Positions 8,335-10,843 of a stretch of 10,843 bases of DNA are shown here, one piece after another (positions within the stretch are counted from its first letter, which is position 1; the number at the start of each line of letters is the position of its first letter). Made by a program: the position numbers and the translations under genes. The stretch is from Acidobacteriota bacterium (GTDB lineage Bacteria > Acidobacteriota > Terriglobia > Terriglobales > Acidobacteriaceae). Under the pieces are notes generated by a model. That model searched no databases and was not told the DNA's origin. It saw nothing but the letters and a program-made list of their open reading frames with translations. Location of the stretch: positions 1-10,843 of the forward strand of contig QHZV01000082.1 of NCBI GenBank assembly GCA_003224785.1, read 5' to 3'.

Positions 8335-9372
8335 CTACCGGAGCTCTTCCATCACCTGCTCCAGCACATCCCGCCCAGGCCTGACGACCGAAGCCGGCAG
8401 AGTTGCCAGCGGCTCGTCAGAGGTGTTGAGCATATCGAGAAATGTAGGCGCATTGGTGTTTAAGTACAGCACGCCGGTCAACAACTCTTCCTTTTCTTTA
8501 GCTTGGTTGAGCCGGGTTATGGCCTGAATCTTGTTGGTGGGATCGTAGCCTTCTTCCAGCTTGCGCAGACGTAGCCGTGAGCCGTCATGCATGGTCACTT
8601 CAACCGTGGTGCCGGCATCGTACTCGACCTCGATATTTTCGAAAGAGGGAATGAAATTGATGTCCTGCAGCGGCTCTTCGTGATCTTTCGCGTATTTATA
8701 AGATTTCGTCGAGCCCTCGTGATCGTTGAAGGTGACGCAAGGCGAAATCACATCGAGCAGGACCGTGCCTTTATGAGCGATGGCCGCCTTCAGCATGGAA
8801 TGCAGTTGACGCTTGTCGCCTGAGAACGATCGCCCAACAAAGGTGGCGCCAAGCGAGATTGCCAATTCACAGGTGTCAATCGGAGGAAGTTCGTTTGCGA
8901 TTCCGGATTTCAGCGTAGAGCCGAGATCTGCCGTCGCAGAAAATTGGCCCTTGGTGAGTCCGTAAACGCCGTTATCTTCGATGATGTAGATGATCGGAAG
9001 ATTGCGGCGCATCAGGTGGATGAATTGGCCGATACCAATGGATGCTGTATCACCATCGCCACTGACGCCTAGCGCCATCAGTGAACGATTGGCGAGCACT
9101 GCTCCAGTAGCAACGGACGGCATGCGCCCGTGAACAGAGTTAAAGCTGTGCGCGCGAGACATGAAATATGCCGGACTCTTTGACGAGCATCCAATCCCGC
9201 TGAGCTTCGCAACTCGCTCCGGCTGCACGCCCATTTCGTACATCGCATCAATAATACGTTCCGAGATCGCATTGTGGCCGCAACCGGCGCACAGCGTCGT
9301 CTTCGAGCCGCGATAGTCGAGTACCGCCAGGCCCAAGCGGTTAGTTTTCGGAGCGGCCGGTGTGGTCGCCAT
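8335..9372 (-). CDS. korB: 2-oxoacid:ferredoxin oxidoreductase, beta (TPP-binding) subunit
   Basis: 345 residues, complete. The beta subunit binds thiamine diphosphate and an iron-sulfur cluster and, with the alpha subunit, converts a 2-oxoacid plus CoA to acyl-CoA and CO2 while reducing ferredoxin. Visible features are CAGCGH with Cys28 and Cys31, GIGCSS with Cys62, SPCVTFND with Cys212 (the usual four cluster ligands), and the TPP motif from GDGD (105-108) to EDNGVYGLTKGQFSATAD (132-149). The last motif is characteristic of the KorB/OforB type. The C-terminal part (about 225-345) is longer than in minimal KorB proteins of around 290 residues. The ATG at 9372 overlaps the korA stop by one base and has GGAGGT 6 nt upstream. 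The substrate may be 2-oxoglutarate, but other 2-oxoacids cannot be excluded from sequence. Confidence 0.93.
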   Translation of the reverse strand: MATTPAAPKTNRLGLAVLDYRGSKTTLCAGCGHNAISERIIDAMYEMGVQPERVAKLSGIGCSSKSPAYFMSRAHSFNSVHGRMPSVATGAVLANRSLMALGVSGDGDTASIGIGQFIHLMRRNLPIIYIIEDNGVYGLTKGQFSATADLGSTLKSGIANELPPIDTCELAISLGATFVGRSFSGDKRQLHSMLKAAIAHKGTVLLDVISPCVTFNDHEGSTKSYKYAKDHEEPLQDINFIPSFENIEVEYDAGTTVEVTMHDGSRLRLRKLEEGYDPTNKIQAITRLNQAKEKEELLTGVLYLNTNAPTFLDMLNTSDEPLATLPASVVRPGRDVLEQVMEELR

Positions 9373-10843
9373 TACTTGACCTCCATTGCAACAATTTCGT
9401 CGGTCACTGAGCGGGCATCGAGCGGCAATCCATCCAGCTTCGCCACGCTCCGCAGCTTCGGAACCAGGTCATTATCGAGGTCGAGCTTCAACAATGACAG
9501 CATCTGGGCGTCGCGGTTCTGCTCGACGACATAAACCCGCTTGTGACTCCGCACGAAATCTGAAATCTCATTTGCAAACGGATACGCCCGAATGCGCAAA
9601 TAATCCGTCGCCAGCTTATGCTCATCGCGAAGCTGATCGCGCGACTCCGTCAGTGCCCAATGCGAGCTGCCGAACGCGATAATGCCAATCTCGGCGTTCG
9701 ATGCCGTCTCGATAATCGGCGCGGGCACAATCGAACGCGCATGATCAAACTTCCGTTGCAGCCGTTCCATGTTCTTCTCGTAATCTTCAGGCTTCTCGCT
9801 GTAATTCGCATTGGCGTTGTGACCGCTGCCGCGAGTAAAGTAGGCGGCTGCCGGATGCTGCGTTCCTGGCAAAGTTCGATAGCCAATGCCATCGCCGTCA
9901 ACGTCTTTGTACCGACTGAACGTGCCTAGCTTGTCGAGATCTGCCTTCACCAGCACTTTGCCGCGTTCAATCGGCTTCTCGGGATAAGGAAAGGGATCCG
10001 ACATCCAGTTATTCATGCCGAGATCGAGATCCGACATCACGAACACAATTGTTTGAAACTGCTCTGCAAGATTGAACGCGTCCATCGCGATTTCGAAACA
10101 TTCGTGCGGCGAAGAAGGGAAGAGCATAATGTGCTTGGTGTCCCCATGCGACAGGAATGCGGTAGAAAGAATGTCAGCCTGCGAAGTGCGGGTGGGCAGG
10201 CCCGTCGATGGCCCGACCCGTTGGATGTCCCATACGACGGCTGGAATTTCAGCGTAGTAAGAAAGCCCCGCGAATTCCGACATCAACGAGATGCCAGGAC
10301 CGGAGGTCGTCGTCATGGCGCGCGCGCCCGCCCAACCTGCGCCGATCACCATTCCTATGGCCGCAAGCTCGTCCTCAGCTTGCACCACAGCGAACGTCGC
10401 TTTCCCGTCAGGGCCGATGCGGAAGCGCTTCAGGTACTCGATCATGCTCTCGGCGAGCGAAGATGATGGCGTGATCGGATACCAGCTCAGCACCGTGCAT
10501 CCGGCAAAAACACAGCCCAGCGCCGAAGCCGAGTTGCCGTCGATGATGATCTTGCCTTGGTTCTTGCTCATCCGCTCAATGCGATACGGATCTTGCTTGG
10601 TCAGGGTCGCAACGGCATAGTCGTATCCAGCTTGAGCGGCGGCGAAATTCAAATTCGCTGCTTTTACCTTCTTTGCAAACTGCTTGCGAAGAGCCTTTTC
10701 TACTTCGCCCATCTCAATGTCGAGCAGCTTGGCCAGGACTCCGACATAGATCATGTTCTTGACAAGTTTGCGCAGCTTGGCCTCGGGGCAAACTGTTGCA
10801 ACCAGCTTGTCATAGGGAACGGAGTAGAAGATCAAATCATCAC
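9372..10843 (-). CDS. korA: 2-oxoacid:ferredoxin oxidoreductase, fused gamma-alpha subunit, N-terminus outside window
   Basis: 489 residues are visible and the frame runs off the right edge, so about 130-140 N-terminal residues are missing. The first 60 or so residues (MIYVGVLAKLLDIEMGEVEKALRK-type sequence, with helices) are the end of the gamma domain, joined by a linker to the alpha domain. Alpha-domain features are WYPITPSSSLAES (from about residue 120 of the visible part), VQAEDELAAIGMVIGAGWAG, TTTSGPGISLMSEFAGL, and DIQRVGPSTGLPTRTSQAD. These are characteristic of KorA/OforA enzymes that bind the 2-oxoacid and CoA. Gamma-alpha fusion is common in bacterial versions. The end of the gene overlaps korB as TAATG, so the two subunits should be translated together. 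The leftmost residues before MIFYS are Asp-Asp-Leu, not a start. Substrate (2-oxoglutarate or other) is not settled. Confidence 0.93.
   Translation of the reverse strand, partial: DDLIFYSVPYDKLVATVCPEAKLRKLVKNMIYVGVLAKLLDIEMGEVEKALRKQFAKKVKAANLNFAAAQAGYDYAVATLTKQDPYRIERMSKNQGKIIIDGNSASALGCVFAGCTVLSWYPITPSSSLAESMIEYLKRFRIGPDGKATFAVVQAEDELAAIGMVIGAGWAGARAMTTTSGPGISLMSEFAGLSYYAEIPAVVWDIQRVGPSTGLPTRTSQADILSTAFLSHGDTKHIMLFPSSPHECFEIAMDAFNLAEQFQTIVFVMSDLDLGMNNWMSDPFPYPEKPIERGKVLVKADLDKLGTFSRYKDVDGDGIGYRTLPGTQHPAAAYFTRGSGHNANANYSEKPEDYEKNMERLQRKFDHARSIVPAPIIETASNAEIGIIAFGSSHWALTESRDQLRDEHKLATDYLRIRAYPFANEISDFVRSHKRVYVVEQNRDAQMLSLLKLDLDNDLVPKLRSVAKLDGLPLDARSVTDEIVAMEVK
9379..9384 (-). promoter_or_regulatory. 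Ribosome binding site of korB inside the end of korA
   Basis: GGAGGT on the minus strand within the last korA codons, 6 nt before the korB ATG at 9372. Together with the TAATG stop/start overlap it indicates coupled translation of the two subunits. Confidence 0.75.

Overview
The window looks like a chromosomal piece of a moderately GC-rich soil bacterium, most likely an Acidobacteriota (Terriglobia-like) genome. The basis is protein character: a SecA with a long N-terminal insertion, an AMP-ligase/ACP/PlsC gene set that looks like one fusion, and a gamma-alpha fused 2-oxoacid:ferredoxin oxidoreductase. This assignment is inference from memory, not a search result. No mobile element, CRISPR array, tRNA or rRNA was seen.

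Layout. Left (1-2701, minus strand): secA, cut at its C-terminus by the window edge and broken by a frame change near 1763-1768. About 140 bp of divergent intergenic DNA follows. Then, on the plus strand (2842-5517), comes an adenylate-forming acyl ligase, itself broken near 3367-3376, followed by an acyl-carrier/PlsC acyltransferase part in another frame. Its stop codon interlocks with the stop of a convergent minus-strand type II NADH dehydrogenase gene (5514-6818). Further right on the minus strand are a membrane-anchored YVTN beta-propeller protein (7018-8175), a doubtful short ORF, and the coupled pair korB (8335-9372) and korA (9372 to the right edge, N-terminus missing). Transcription on the right half is therefore korA, korB, short ORF, propeller, ndh.

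How the genes work together. KorAB decarboxylates a 2-oxoacid oxidatively and reduces ferredoxin, and NDH-2 feeds NADH electrons to quinone, so the right half is about central carbon and redox metabolism. The plus-strand genes would activate a fatty acid, load it on a carrier domain and transfer it to a lysolipid or glycerol phosphate. SecA is the Sec translocase motor.

Main oddity. Three reading-frame breaks fall in the left half. Two clearly coincide with loss of conserved family sequence: part of the SecA PPXD, and the phosphate-binding TSGTTG region of the ligase. The third lies between the ligase and the ACP domain. Genes in the right half are intact, apart from an unclear start for the propeller gene. 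Because SecA is normally essential and single-copy, assembly or consensus error is at least as likely as real gene decay. I did not find convincing evidence of a new biological system.
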